A stretch of DNA of 64,000 nucleotides from Paenibacillus xylanivorans (GTDB lineage: Bacteria > Bacillota > Bacilli > Paenibacillales > Paenibacillaceae). The notes beneath the pieces are model-generated. The model was not told the origin of the DNA. It made no database searches and saw only the letters and a program-made list of their open reading frames with translations. The translations under genes were made by a program, and so were the position numbers. The stretch lies in NCBI RefSeq assembly GCF_001280595.1, contig NZ_LITU01000081.1:304461-368460 (forward strand). The letters run 5' to 3'. This document shows, one piece after another, positions 9,603-18,871 of this stretch. Each line of letters begins with the position of its first letter. The stretch's first letter is position 1.

Positions 9603-9659
9603 TCATGTGTCGGTTCGTTGCCATGCTCTTTGGCTCATCCATTATAAACGTAGCAAATC

Positions 9660-9695
9660 AAATCCCGGTAGCCCTCTCTGGCTTCCGGGATTTGT
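9660..9695 (+). terminator. Possible terminator after uxaA
   Basis: A 9-bp stem (9660-9668 with 9685-9693, AAATCCCGG/CCGGGATTT) lies between uxaA and the convergent AlkZ-related gene. The U tract is weak on the plus strand. Confidence 0.5.
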
Positions 9696-9713
9696 CGTAT
9701 ACACATATTTTAA

Positions 9714-10400
9714 TCAATGTATCGCAAAGGCCTTTTTGATTTTGGTCAGTGCAGCAGCAGAAGCGTGTTTCTCCAATTGTTGTACCAGGAGTTCGTTCGC
9801 GTCCGCAACGCTGCCCTCAAACGGCTCAATACCTTGACGCTTCATCCAACAGCCTGAGGTCTCATAAGCAGAGCTGTTCCAGGCGACCTTGCCTTCAGCA
9901 AGGCCTTCTTTTTCTTTGGTGCCACAGATGACAATGGCGCCAGCGCTCTGGAGGTCCAGCAGCCCCTGGTCAAATGCCTTTTTATCCTCTTTGGCTCCAA
10001 AACCTGCCTGTGAACGCAGCGTCCGTCCATCAATCCCTTCTTGGTTCTCGATTATTTCATACAGTTTGAATGCTTCTCGAGAAAGCAATCCCACGTCATA
10101 TTGTTCTTCCATGGTTCTGGAGTCCGCTAGCAGACGGTGCACCCATGGGAAATATTCGCGTGAGACCAAGATGGCTTTCTTTTTGACAAATTTGCCATAG
10201 GCAGCGATCCCTTCCTCGGCCAGACGTGAACGCCACAACCAGGGATCAAGCGCGTTATCCTTGTGCCAGTTTTCTTTAGGGGTAATGGAGGACAGTGACG
10301 GGTATTCAGGGAATAAAGGTGCGAGTGGGAGCAGTCCCACAGCTTCTATTCGCTGAACAGCTTCTTCGTAAGTTACGATGGATTCATTCTCATTCATCAT
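9714..10400 (-). CDS. AlkZ-related protein
   Basis: The 228-residue protein begins with YEEAVQRIEAVGLLPLAPLFPEYPSL and continues with WLWRSRLAEEGIAAYGKFVKKKAILVSREYFPWV, with winged-helix-like segments in the middle. I recognise this as the short 'AlkZ-related' family, distant relatives of the AlkZ/YcaQ DNA glycosylases that unhook cross-links and remove alkylated bases. Whether this short version has glycosylase activity is unknown. ATG 10400 is preceded by AAAAAGGAG at about 12 bases; that site overlaps the end of the WYL regulator gene, only 19 bases upstream, so both lie in one operon. Confidence 0.65.
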   Translation of the reverse strand: MMNENESIVTYEEAVQRIEAVGLLPLAPLFPEYPSLSSITPKENWHKDNALDPWLWRSRLAEEGIAAYGKFVKKKAILVSREYFPWVHRLLADSRTMEEQYDVGLLSREAFKLYEIIENQEGIDGRTLRSQAGFGAKEDKKAFDQGLLDLQSAGAIVICGTKEKEGLAEGKVAWNSSAYETSGCWMKRQGIEPFEGSVADANELLVQQLEKHASAAALTKIKKAFAIH

Positions 10401-10419
10401 GAATTTGGCAAGCTCCTTT

Positions 10420-11391
10420 TTAGCGTGTGTTACAACGATTATTGTTGGAAGCGAGATACATCTGGCTTACTTCCTCGGCATGTTGGCGAATCTCGCAGCG
10501 AAGGTTCTCGGGTTCAAGTACTTCTGCCTCACGTCCAAGTCGATAAAAGAATCGTACGGCCCAAGCCCACTCACCAGGAGGGCACAGAAAGGACAGTTCC
10601 CAGACATCCGGAGCAATCTCGGTCATCCGTTCGCCAATATGCTTGTCCTGTTCTGCCTCGATCATTCCGCTGTAACTCAAACGTGCCGTAACACGCGTTG
10701 GAGAACGCTCGGTAGATTTCGGTTTGCTGCGCTGCCGTTCAGCCTGTTCAGCCAGCTTTTGTGATTCGATCAGCTCAACCGGCGTAACGTCCAAAATTCG
10801 GTCTGCCCTGAACAGGCGCTGTTCACCATGCTCCTCCGAATACGCTTCACAATACCAGAAACCGGCAGAAGCATAGATTCGAATGGGGCAGATCGTAAGC
10901 CAGCGTTGGCGGGAAGCAGAGCGGTATAACATACGCAGCCACCCTTGTTCCGGGATACAATTCAGAAGCGGTTCCAGATGATGAAGGATGTAGTTCCGCT
11001 CCGGAACATCATGCTTTAGTTGTTTGAGCATGGGGTCCATCCTTGCCTTGACATCATCTGGAATAATACTTTTGATTTTGTCCATCAAAGTCCAGCGTTT
11101 CTCTTGAAAAGGGGTATCTGCATAATGGCTTAGGCCTTCAAGAGCAAAGATGAGAGTAGCTGCTTCAACCGGGTCCAATTGCAGTGGGGGCAGTACATAC
11201 CCCTCCATAAGTCTGAAGCCGCCTCCGGGACCGGAGATAGCAATGATCGGGACATTCATCTCCGAGAGTGATTGGATATCCCGCAGGATGGTACGGCGGG
11301 AAACTTCAAACTTTTCTGCAAGTGAATGTGCCGTTTCGTGACCGTGCTGCAATGCCATAACGATGGCGGCAAGCCGATTTGTTCTATTCAT
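10420..11391 (-). CDS. HTH-WYL domain transcriptional regulator
   Basis: A 323-residue regulator of the YafY/PafC type. The DeoR-like winged helix occupies residues 1-60 (SLAEKFEVSRRTILRDIQSL). A WYL domain covers about 135-210 (ICPIRIYASAGFWYCEAYSEE, LFRADRILDV), followed by the WCX extension. WYL domains sense nucleic acid or nucleotide ligands, and these regulators often control DNA repair or defence genes. ATG 11391 has CGGAG about 8 bases upstream; an upstream in-frame start at 11451 adds an unrelated basic tail. Its only operon partner is the AlkZ-related gene, which supports a DNA-damage-linked role (inference). Confidence 0.8.
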   Translation of the reverse strand: MNRTNRLAAIVMALQHGHETAHSLAEKFEVSRRTILRDIQSLSEMNVPIIAISGPGGGFRLMEGYVLPPLQLDPVEAATLIFALEGLSHYADTPFQEKRWTLMDKIKSIIPDDVKARMDPMLKQLKHDVPERNYILHHLEPLLNCIPEQGWLRMLYRSASRQRWLTICPIRIYASAGFWYCEAYSEEHGEQRLFRADRILDVTPVELIESQKLAEQAERQRSKPKSTERSPTRVTARLSYSGMIEAEQDKHIGERMTEIAPDVWELSFLCPPGEWAWAVRFFYRLGREAEVLEPENLRCEIRQHAEEVSQMYLASNNNRCNTR

Positions 11392-11817
11392 GTCAGCCAC
11401 TCCGTTTCGAAGGTTGCGCCGCCGGAAAGGATGCTGGAGTGTTCCTCCCATTGTAGCAGTGTATAAGTGACATCATGATTGTCACCAATATTTCGCAGCA
11501 TTATATTATCTATTCAATATAGCGCAGCGCCTGCATACAGAGGGGCTGCTTCCTTTTTCCGGCAGGGCGTCGTTAAATTGTGTGTCTAGTCCAATTCGCT
11601 TTGCTTCTCGGTATTTCCTTCTAACCGAGAGCCTCACAAATAATGACAAAAACCCGTATCCGGTCTAAACGGATACGGGAAGTAGCAGATTGAAACAAGT
11701 TCATCCATATAATACTTTAAATTTTAACAATTGACACGCTTTTAATCCTCAACTATGGATCAATGCGATATACATGTAACATGTTGTATCATCTGTTATA
11801 TCATCAATTTTCAAATA
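11392..11817. other. Intergenic region between WYL regulator and GH42 gene
   Basis: The region of about 425 bases holds the upstream region of the WYL regulator and, nearer the GH42 gene, a terminator for that gene. No coding sequence with a ribosome binding site is seen. Confidence 0.6.
11643..11682 (-). terminator. Terminator of the GH42 gene
   Basis: A perfect 10-bp stem CCCGTATCCG/CGGATACGGG (11653-11662 with 11670-11679) is followed on the minus strand by TTTTTGTCATT. It lies about 140 bases after the GH42 stop. Confidence 0.75.
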
Positions 11818-13845
11818 TTATTTCATTTCAAGCAGTTGTACACCGCGGCCTTCAATCTCAATCATGCCTGAAAGGGGGCGATCTGTGAGCAAATCATGAG
11901 CCTCACCCTTGCCCAGATCATAGGATTGAGCAGTAGCATTGTGATTCATGACAAACAGGTACTGCTGTCCATCCTTGGTACGAGCAGTCACTTCAACACC
12001 TTCCGGAGTATCCAGAAGGGAATCAATATTTTTGTTGGCAGCCAGTTGTCCCAGCAATCCGTCCAGGAATCGATCTTCCGGATCGGAAGCTACATACCAG
12101 GCTTCACCTTGACCAAATGTGTTACGAGTTACCACAGGCATGCCTTTATAGAAGTCGTCACCATATTCGGCGATAATTTCCGCACCTTCACTGTGCAGCA
12201 AGTCACACAACATGCCGCAACCATATTCTCCTTGAAGATCGCCAAAAGCCTCTTTCAGGATAATACTGTTTTTTTGCTCAGGCAGCAGGGCATCAATTTC
12301 TTCGACCCAGATACCGAGCAGTTTGCGAAGCTCACCTGGATAACCCCCGGTAGTTACGATGTCACTCTCATTGACGATACCACTGAAGAAGGTTGTCAGG
12401 AATGTACCGCCTGCTTCAACGAATTTTTCCAGTTTGGTCGCAAAGCCTGGTTTGACCATATAGAGTACCGGAGCGAGCACGATGTCGTATTTGTTGATAT
12501 CCATATCCACGCTAATGATGTCGACCTGAATGTTGCGGCGGAAGAAGGCAGCGTAGTATTTGTGAATTTGGTCTACATAGTTCAGTGCAACGGTAGGCCC
12601 ACTTGATTTCTCAATTGCCCACCAGTTTTCCCAGTCGAACACAATTGCCACTTTGGCATCAACGGTGGCATCCAGCGTCTTGTTACCGAGCAGCTGCAAT
12701 TCCTTGCCCAGCTCTGCGACTTCACGGAACACGCGCGTATTCTCATGGCCTACATGTTCAATTACAGCGCCGTGGTACTTCTCGCAGGCGCCGATGGAAC
12801 GGCGAAGCTGGAAGAACATGATCGTATCCGCGCCGTGAGCGACGGACTGGTAACTCCACAGGCGCATGACACCAGGTCGTTTCAATGAGTTATAAGGCTG
12901 CCAGTTCTGCTGGCTTGGTGTCTGTTCCATCAGCATGAACGGTTGACCGTCCTTCAGTCCACGCATCAAATCATGGGCCATAGCAGTGTAACTTACCGGA
13001 GTTGCCAGGCCGGGATAACTGTCCCAAGAAATGATATCCATATGCTTAGCCCATTTGAAGTAGTCCAGCGGTTTGTAGAAGCCCATCAAGTTAGTCGTAA
13101 CAACTGAATCCGGAATATGTTTTTTGATGGCATCATACTCCAGACGATAGCAGGCGAGGATGCTGTCAGAGTTAAAACGAGAGTAATCGAGCGAAATCCC
13201 CTGAAATGTGGAACTGTTGTTGCCCGAATGCTCGCTAAGGTTACTTGGCAGTACGATCTCGTCCCACTCGTAGAACGTGTGGCCCCAGAAATTGGTGTTC
13301 CAAGCCTTGTTGACCTGATCCAACGTCTGGTAACGTTCTTTCAGCCACACGCGGAAAGCTTTCTCGCAGTTGTCGCAGTAACAATCGTCACTGTATTCAT
13401 TGGAGACATGCCAGACAAGAACTGCGGGATGATCTTTGTACCGCTCTGCGAGTTTGTCTGCAATTTTCTCCGAATATTTGCGATAGGTTGGACTGTTCGG
13501 GCAGGAGTTGTGACGTCCTCCGAATTTACGCTTGCGTCCATTGGTATCCACGCGGAGCACATCCGGATATTTTTTCGCCATCCATGCCGGATGTGCAGCT
13601 GTACTTGTTGCGAGGCAGGTATAGATACCGCTTTCATAAAGATTATTGATATATTGGTCAAGTTCTTCAAAATGGTAAGTGACTTCATCTGGCTGAATCA
13701 GTGCCCAGGAAAATACGTTGATGGTTGCAATATCAATACCTGCCAATTTGAACATGCGCAGGTCTTCAAGTTGGGTCTCATGATCCCATTGTTCAGGGTT
13801 ATAGTCGCCGCCGTAGAACATTTTGGGTAATTTGCTGCTAATCAA
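11818..13845 (-). CDS. Glycoside hydrolase family 42 beta-galactosidase
   Basis: The 675-residue enzyme hydrolyses terminal beta-galactosides, typically galacto-oligosaccharides from pectic galactan or arabinogalactan. The TIM-barrel has WHVSNEY with acid/base Glu150, LMEQTPS with nucleophile Glu307, and the GH42 zinc cysteines (Cys115, Cys155, Cys157, Cys160). Trimerisation and C-terminal beta domains follow. No signal peptide is present, so it acts inside the cell. The start is TTG 13845 with AGAGGTGA 6 bases upstream. It is divergent from an AraC regulator about 90 bases away, its probable activator. The family equals GanA/BgaB of Bacillus. Confidence 0.93.
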   Translation of the reverse strand: MISSKLPKMFYGGDYNPEQWDHETQLEDLRMFKLAGIDIATINVFSWALIQPDEVTYHFEELDQYINNLYESGIYTCLATSTAAHPAWMAKKYPDVLRVDTNGRKRKFGGRHNSCPNSPTYRKYSEKIADKLAERYKDHPAVLVWHVSNEYSDDCYCDNCEKAFRVWLKERYQTLDQVNKAWNTNFWGHTFYEWDEIVLPSNLSEHSGNNSSTFQGISLDYSRFNSDSILACYRLEYDAIKKHIPDSVVTTNLMGFYKPLDYFKWAKHMDIISWDSYPGLATPVSYTAMAHDLMRGLKDGQPFMLMEQTPSQQNWQPYNSLKRPGVMRLWSYQSVAHGADTIMFFQLRRSIGACEKYHGAVIEHVGHENTRVFREVAELGKELQLLGNKTLDATVDAKVAIVFDWENWWAIEKSSGPTVALNYVDQIHKYYAAFFRRNIQVDIISVDMDINKYDIVLAPVLYMVKPGFATKLEKFVEAGGTFLTTFFSGIVNESDIVTTGGYPGELRKLLGIWVEEIDALLPEQKNSIILKEAFGDLQGEYGCGMLCDLLHSEGAEIIAEYGDDFYKGMPVVTRNTFGQGEAWYVASDPEDRFLDGLLGQLAANKNIDSLLDTPEGVEVTARTKDGQQYLFVMNHNATAQSYDLGKGEAHDLLTDRPLSGMIEIEGRGVQLLEMK

Positions 13846-13935
13846 ATGTGTTCACCTCTTGTATAATAATAATTCTATATTATAGGATTCATAGGACTTT
13901 TAAAATATAATAAAAGTAATGAAATATATAAGAAT

Positions 13936-14811
13936 ATGGAACTAGAATTGTGGATTTTGTTCAAAGGAGGAATCCCTATACTTATCTCACCCGACCATCG
14001 GCGCTATTTAATGACCTCGCGGGATCAGCCGCTTCCGATCTATATCGAGAGTATCGGATATAACGGAAATCAGGAGAGTGTCTCCAGACCAGCGGGATAT
14101 CCCTGCTATCACTGGCTTCAGACGGTGAAGGGAGCCGGAGAGTTCAGATTTGCAGGTTCAACTGTACTGCTGGGAGAGACATCCGGCATTTTGCTTCCGC
14201 CGAATGAGCCGCACGAGTATGTACGCTCGCAAGGAGAGTGGCAGACACTTTACATTACATTTGGAGGTTCCCAGTGTCCGGCCATCACAGAATCACTTGG
14301 TTTGGGGGAGGCTGCCCTTCATCAATGGGATTCAGAGAGCCCGCTTGAATACTATGGCAGGGAAGTGTTGGGTTCCATCAGCAGTGACCAGGATTTATCC
14401 GGCTTGGAAGCGTCAGCGGATATGTACCGATTTCTGATTTTGCTCAAAAAGCATGGCATGACCGGCAGTCGTTCTTCGATCTCCCATGCCGTGGAACGGC
14501 TAGCTCCGTTAATTTCATTTATGAATGAACACTACGCCGATCCCGAAATCGGCCTTGAACAGATGGCAGCCATACCGGGCATTACGCCCAGGCATTTGAA
14601 TACCCTTTTCAAACAATCCTTTGGCATGACAGCCTACAGTTATTTCATACTCCTTCGCATCCGCAAATCGAAAGAATGGATGACAGGGAACAGTAAACTG
14701 ACTGTCAAGGAAACGGCAGCGAAGGTTGGTTTTCGGGATGCGAGCCATTTTGTGGCTACATTTCGGCGGATTGAGGGCGTAACTCCGGAACAGTATCGAA
14801 CGTTATATTAA
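13936..14811 (+). CDS. AraC-family regulator, probably of the GH42 gene
   Basis: The product has a cupin-type sensor (residues about 40-110, PCYHWLQTVKGAGEF, PPNEPHEY) and a C-terminal double HTH (GLEQMAAIPGITPRHLNTLF; FRDASHFVATFRRIEGVTPEQYR). It is divergent from the GH42 gene and most likely activates it. The start is unusual. An ideal AAAGGAGG at 13963-13970 is followed after 7 bases by ATA (13978), then CTT and ATC, with no ATG, GTG or TTG in range. The coordinates given use the nearest upstream ATG (13936), which has no ribosome binding site; the next in-frame ATG is 14011. True initiation at ATA 13978 is possible. Confidence 0.8.
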   Translation: MELELWILFKGGIPILISPDHRRYLMTSRDQPLPIYIESIGYNGNQESVSRPAGYPCYHWLQTVKGAGEFRFAGSTVLLGETSGILLPPNEPHEYVRSQGEWQTLYITFGGSQCPAITESLGLGEAALHQWDSESPLEYYGREVLGSISSDQDLSGLEASADMYRFLILLKKHGMTGSRSSISHAVERLAPLISFMNEHYADPEIGLEQMAAIPGITPRHLNTLFKQSFGMTAYSYFILLRIRKSKEWMTGNSKLTVKETAAKVGFRDASHFVATFRRIEGVTPEQYRTLY

Positions 14812-14909
14812 TCATTCAGAGATAATCAATGTGCTATAAAACACTGTTCAAGTAGGAACATTCGGTGTAACCTGTTACAAATTGAATAAAAAGTGATGCC
14901 AGGAAGGTA

Positions 14910-14972
14910 TTGATGCGTAAGGGTGCTTCCCGTTATGATGGTATCGATTCCTTAGATTGGAAAACGATTATA
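14910..14972 (+). promoter_or_regulatory. Promoter of the esterase operon, with weak cre-like site
   Basis: TTGATG (14910-14915), an 18-base spacer and TATGAT (14934-14939) form a good SigA promoter. TGGAAAACGATTATA (14958-14972) resembles cre but has two mismatches, so CcpA control here is only a suggestion. Confidence 0.45.
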
Positions 14973-15012
14973 CGGATCAATGTATCCGTTCAATTTAGAG
15001 AGGATGATAGAA

Positions 15013-15801
15013 GTGACATCAACTATACCATTGTGGGACCATGCAGCACCTTATGCGGCCAAGGGGCATGAGGATGAAATGCCCCATCTGATTCCATTTA
15101 TTCAGCCTGGTTCCGAGAGCGCTGTCATTATATGTCCCGGTGGAGGCTATGGATTTTTGGCTGACCATGAGGGAGCTCCAATCGCTGAATTGCTGAACCG
15201 TGCGGGAATTAGTGCATTTGTGCTGAAATACCGTGTGGCGCCTCACCAGCATCCGGCACCAATGACAGATGGTCAGCGTGCGATCCGTTATGTACGCGCT
15301 CATGCCGAGCAACTTGGCATCCAGCCTTCCAAAATTGCCGTGCTTGGATTCTCGGCGGGCGGTCATCTTACAGCGACGTTGGGAACTTTGTATGACGAGG
15401 GTCAACCAGATCATGAAGACCCTATTGAACGCGAGAGTTCACGCCCGGATCGGGTTATTCTTTGTTATCCGGTAATTACGATGGACTCCTATGGACATGC
15501 CGGTTCTCGTGAAAATCTGCTTGGGTCAGATGTGACTGCCGAACAGATCAAGGCCTTCAGTGCAGAGCAGCAGGTGAAAGCCGACGCTCCTGAAACATTC
15601 ATCTGGCATACGAGTGATGATCAGGCAGTCCCTGTGGAGAACAGTTTGCGTTACGCGCTCGCCCTGGGTGCACACGGCATTCCCTATGATTTGCATGTAT
15701 TTGAAAAAGGTTCACATGGTCTGGGATTGGCAGAGGATGACCATGCCGTTCGGGCCTGGTCTGATCTTTGCCTGACCTGGCTTAAGAATCAAGGGTGGTA
15801 A
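15013..15801 (+). CDS. Alpha/beta-hydrolase, acetyl-xylan-esterase-like
   Basis: The 262-residue protein has the BD-FAE/esterase-lipase fold: oxyanion motif ICPGGGYGFLADHEG, nucleophile elbow GFSAGGH, the Asp region HTSDDQAVPVENS and the catalytic His in EKGSHGLGL. No signal peptide is present, so it would deacetylate or deacylate oligosaccharides after uptake. GTG 15013 was chosen because AGAGAGG ends 9 bases upstream; ATG 15004 is too close to that site. It is the first gene of an operon with a second SGNH esterase and an SMP-30 lactonase. Confidence 0.82.
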   Translation: MTSTIPLWDHAAPYAAKGHEDEMPHLIPFIQPGSESAVIICPGGGYGFLADHEGAPIAELLNRAGISAFVLKYRVAPHQHPAPMTDGQRAIRYVRAHAEQLGIQPSKIAVLGFSAGGHLTATLGTLYDEGQPDHEDPIERESSRPDRVILCYPVITMDSYGHAGSRENLLGSDVTAEQIKAFSAEQQVKADAPETFIWHTSDDQAVPVENSLRYALALGAHGIPYDLHVFEKGSHGLGLAEDDHAVRAWSDLCLTWLKNQGW

Positions 15802-15902
15802 CTCTGCAGCTGGCGGAGCTCTGTCTTTCCTGATTATGAAATATGAATATGAGTGATCTCACATATTTTAACGCTTATGAGAGCGAAGGAGAAAACGACA
15901 AA

Positions 15903-16565
15903 ATGAAATTGCAAAAGAATGATAAGCTGCTTTTTATCGGAGATTCAATCACAGATTGTGGACGTGAGCATCCTGTTGGTGAAGGGAGTTCTGGACTGGG
16001 GCACGGCTATGTGGCGCAAGTGTATGCCTTGCTGCGTTCCATCTATCCGGAATTGATGCTGCGGATTCAAAATGTGGGCAATAGTGGGAATACGATCCGT
16101 GATTTGAAACAGCGCTGGGACCGAGATGTGCTTGATCTCAAACCGGACTGGTTAACTATCATGATCGGGATCAATGATGTATGGCGCCAATTTGACAATC
16201 CGTTATCTACGGACTCGCAAGTTTTCCTGGAAGAGTATGAATCCACACTGCGTGATCTGGTTGCTTCTGTTCGTCCTGGCTTGAAAGGACTTGTTCTAAT
16301 GTCTCCTTATTATTTGGAAGCCAACCCGGAAGATCCGATGCGGGCTACGATGGACCTATACGGTGAAGCTGTTCGCAGAGTAGCCGCGGAATACGATGCC
16401 ATTTTCGTGGATACACAGGCTGCATTTACTCCATTCTGGGATCATTTCTATACGTCTGTGCTGACTTACGATCGGGTTCATCCCGATGCAACAGGCCATA
16501 TGGTGCTTTCCAAAGCGTTCCTGGATGCCATTGGTTTCGAATGGTCAGGCGGCGTCAAATCATAA
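15903..16565 (+). CDS. SGNH/GDSL-family esterase
   Basis: The 220-residue SGNH hydrolase shows LLFIGDSITDCGRE (block I), GNSGNTI (block II Gly), MIGINDVWRQF (block III Asn) and YDRVHPDATGH (catalytic Asp and His). This form is common among carbohydrate acetylesterases such as rhamnogalacturonan or xylan deacetylases. No signal peptide is present. GAAGGAG at 15885-15891 supports ATG 15903 over in-frame ATGs at 15843 and 15849. It lies about 100 bases after the first esterase and 14 bases before the SMP-30 gene, as part of one operon. Confidence 0.82.
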   Translation: MKLQKNDKLLFIGDSITDCGREHPVGEGSSGLGHGYVAQVYALLRSIYPELMLRIQNVGNSGNTIRDLKQRWDRDVLDLKPDWLTIMIGINDVWRQFDNPLSTDSQVFLEEYESTLRDLVASVRPGLKGLVLMSPYYLEANPEDPMRATMDLYGEAVRRVAAEYDAIFVDTQAAFTPFWDHFYTSVLTYDRVHPDATGHMVLSKAFLDAIGFEWSGGVKS

Positions 16566-16579
16566 AAGGATGTGATAGC

Positions 16580-17476
16580 ATGGGCAAATTGAACATTGCG
16601 GTACATACCCCGGCTCTGCTGGGCGAAGGTCCAAGCTGGGATGCTGAACACAATCGATTATTATGGGTGGATATTGAAAGCTACAAGGTCCATGTATATA
16701 TTCCGGCTACAGGAGAGGATCGGACTTATGATGTTGGCGAGCATGTAGGTGCGGTTGTTCCATACCATGGTGATGAGGTTGTCGTTGCTTTGCGCAGTGG
16801 TTTCCACACCTATAACCTGCTCACGGGAGAGCTGCAGCCGATTGAGGATCCGGAGAAAGGCAAGGACAACAACCGTTTCAATGATGGGAAATGTGACGCG
16901 CTCGGCCGCTTCTGGGCAGGGACGATGAGCTTGAAGAACGAAAGCAAGACGGGGGCATTTTATTGTCTGGAGGAAGGAAAGCCTGTTCGAACGATGTTCA
17001 GGGATGTGTCCACGTCCAATGGATTGGGCTGGAGTCCGGATCAGCAAACGATGTATTACATTGATACGCCAACACGTTCTGTTGATCGATTTGATTTTGA
17101 TCTGGCTGCTGGAGAACTTACGAACCGGACAAGTGCTATTGCTATACCAGAGGAATTTGGTTTTCCGGATGGAATGACTGTAGACAGTGAGGGAATGCTG
17201 TGGGTTGCCCACTGGGGCGGAGGAAGAGTCACACGCTGGAATCCGCATACGGCAGAGCTGCTGCAACAGATTGAGATACCTGCAGATCAGGTAACTTCCT
17301 GCTGTTTCGGAGGACCTGATTTGGAAGACTTATATATTACGACTGCAAGAGTTGGTATTCGAGAAGAGCGGCTGACGGAGACGCCGAATGCTGGATCTCT
17401 ATTTGTGATTAGACCGGGTGTGAAAGGGCAGAAAACCTACGCTTTTGGCGGGGGAGCACAGTCTGATACAAAATAA
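16580..17476 (+). CDS. SMP-30/gluconolactonase family protein
   Basis: This 298-residue six-bladed propeller hydrolyses sugar lactones (gluconolactone, or arabino- and galactonolactones). The metal site residues are visible as LGEGPSWD (Glu), NRFNDGKCDALGRFWAGTM (Asn, Asp) and SNGLGWSPD and FPDGMTVDSEG (Asn, Asp). ATG 16580 has AAAAGGATGTG upstream; the longer reading frame from 16541 overlaps the esterase gene. Its place behind two esterases suggests it works on sugar acids released from plant polymers. A strong terminator follows. Confidence 0.87.
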   Translation: MGKLNIAVHTPALLGEGPSWDAEHNRLLWVDIESYKVHVYIPATGEDRTYDVGEHVGAVVPYHGDEVVVALRSGFHTYNLLTGELQPIEDPEKGKDNNRFNDGKCDALGRFWAGTMSLKNESKTGAFYCLEEGKPVRTMFRDVSTSNGLGWSPDQQTMYYIDTPTRSVDRFDFDLAAGELTNRTSAIAIPEEFGFPDGMTVDSEGMLWVAHWGGGRVTRWNPHTAELLQQIEIPADQVTSCCFGGPDLEDLYITTARVGIREERLTETPNAGSLFVIRPGVKGQKTYAFGGGAQSDTK

Positions 17477-17533
17477 ATGAAGGACCGTGTTACTGGACTG
17501 TGTTCTTCGTTTATAAAGTATTATCAATGAAGA

Positions 17534-17564
17534 AGGGTGCTGGTTTAAGCAGCATCCTTTTTTT
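17534..17564 (+). terminator. Terminator of the esterase-lactonase operon
   Basis: A 9-bp stem (AGGGTGCTG/CAGCATCCT, one G-T pair) is followed by a run of T's. Confidence 0.85.
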
Positions 17565-17691
17565 ACGTTTTCAAAAGCGATATGCAGAAAAAATTACAAA
17601 AAATAGAATTTAGGCAGAAGGGGTTTTTTAATTGCCATCGAATGTTATTTATTGAAAGTATAGTCCAATGAATGGTAATCGAAATCAATTT

Positions 17692-17706
17692 ATGAAAGCG
17701 TTTTAT
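17692..17706 (+). promoter_or_regulatory. cre-like site before the GH74 gene
   Basis: ATGAAAGCGTTTTAT matches the cre consensus WTGNAANCGNWNNCW with one mismatch. It would place the xyloglucanase under carbon catabolite repression. Confidence 0.5.
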
Positions 17707-17836
17707 AAAATGGAAAGGGGGTGGGGCTGGTTGTCTGATCCAATGCATTAAATCTTTGACACTGCACTCATGAACATGATGACACAGCAGGGTATACCGG
17801 ATGCGATGAACATATTGAAGAGGAGGCTAAGAAATT

Positions 17837-18871
17837 ATGAAAACGTTTTTGGGAAAACTGCGGGTGATGAGTTTGACGGTTGCCGTTGCAGCCGTTTCAC
17901 TGGGCGTGCTCGCTGGAACAACAGATGCGGCGCCGAGTGATTCATACCAGTGGAAAAATGTCGTGACCGGGGCTGGTGGTGGTTTTGTGCCGGGGATTAT
18001 TTTCAATGAGTCAGAGAAAGATCTGATCTATGCCCGGACAGATATCGGGGGAGCCTATCGCTGGAATCCTGTGAATGAGAGCTGGATTCCGCTCACCGAT
18101 TTTGTCGGCTGGGATGACTGGAACAAAAACGGTGTTGATGCGCTGGCAACAGATCCGGTGGATCCGAATCGAGTGTATATGGCTGTCGGCACGTACACGA
18201 ATTCATGGGACAAAAACAACGGCTCCATTCTGCGTTCTACGGACCGCGGTGATACTTGGCAGACAACCACTCTTCCGTTCAAAGTCGGCAGTAACATGCC
18301 GGGACATTCCATGGGGGAGCGCCTGATCGTTGATCCGAATAAAAATAGCATTTTGTATTTTGGTGCACGTAGTGGCAACGGACTCTGGAAAAGTACGGAT
18401 TACGGCGTAACCTGGAACAAAGTAACGAGCTTCCCAAATCCGGGTACGTATGTCGAGGACCCGTCTTATGAGTATACCAGTGACATCGTAGGTCTTTCTT
18501 GGATCACGTTTGACAAATCAACAGGTTCTGCTGGACAGGCAACACAGACCCTCTATGTCGGGGTAGCCGACAAAAATCAAAGTATATACCGCAGTTCGAA
18601 TGGAGGCGCAACGTGGACTGCTGTCGCTGGACAGCCTACAGGCTATCTGCCTCATCACGGGGAACTGGATGCCAATGGAAATCTCTATATTTCATACAGT
18701 GATGGTGCAGGCCCTTATGATGGGGAAAAGGGAGACCTCTGGAAATTAAATACGACTACAGGGGTATGGACCAACATTAGTCCGGTACCAAGCAGCAGCT
18801 CGGACAATTATTTTGGATACGGTGGACTGGCTGTAGATGCGCAGCATCCAGGTACACTCATGGTGGCCTGA
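17837..18871 (+). pseudogene. GH74 xyloglucanase, N-terminal fragment (frameshifted)
   Basis: This 344-residue frame starts with a Sec signal peptide (MKTFLGKLRVMSLTVAVAAV, cleavage near TDA-APSD) after AGAGGAGGC. It then enters the first seven-bladed propeller of a GH74 endo-xyloglucanase, including ARTDIGGAYRW with the first catalytic aspartate (Asp69). It stops at TGA 18869 in the middle of a conserved block (HPGTLMVA, stop). The rest of the enzyme continues in another frame from about 18850. Without the second half the catalytic cleft is incomplete, so the secreted fragment should be inactive. Confidence 0.85.

Larger units (their letters stand above)
17477..17836 (+). other. Upstream region of the GH74 gene
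   Basis: The 360 bases hold the preceding terminator, one copy of a TACAAAA-type motif (17595-17601) shared with the upstream regions of the YesN-type gene and the ABC transporter, and a cre-like site. No gene is seen. Confidence 0.55.

Noticed and set aside
13117..13830. 237-residue plus-strand frame antisense to the GH42 gene
   Set aside because: The GH42 frame carries catalytic motifs throughout; this frame is its shadow.
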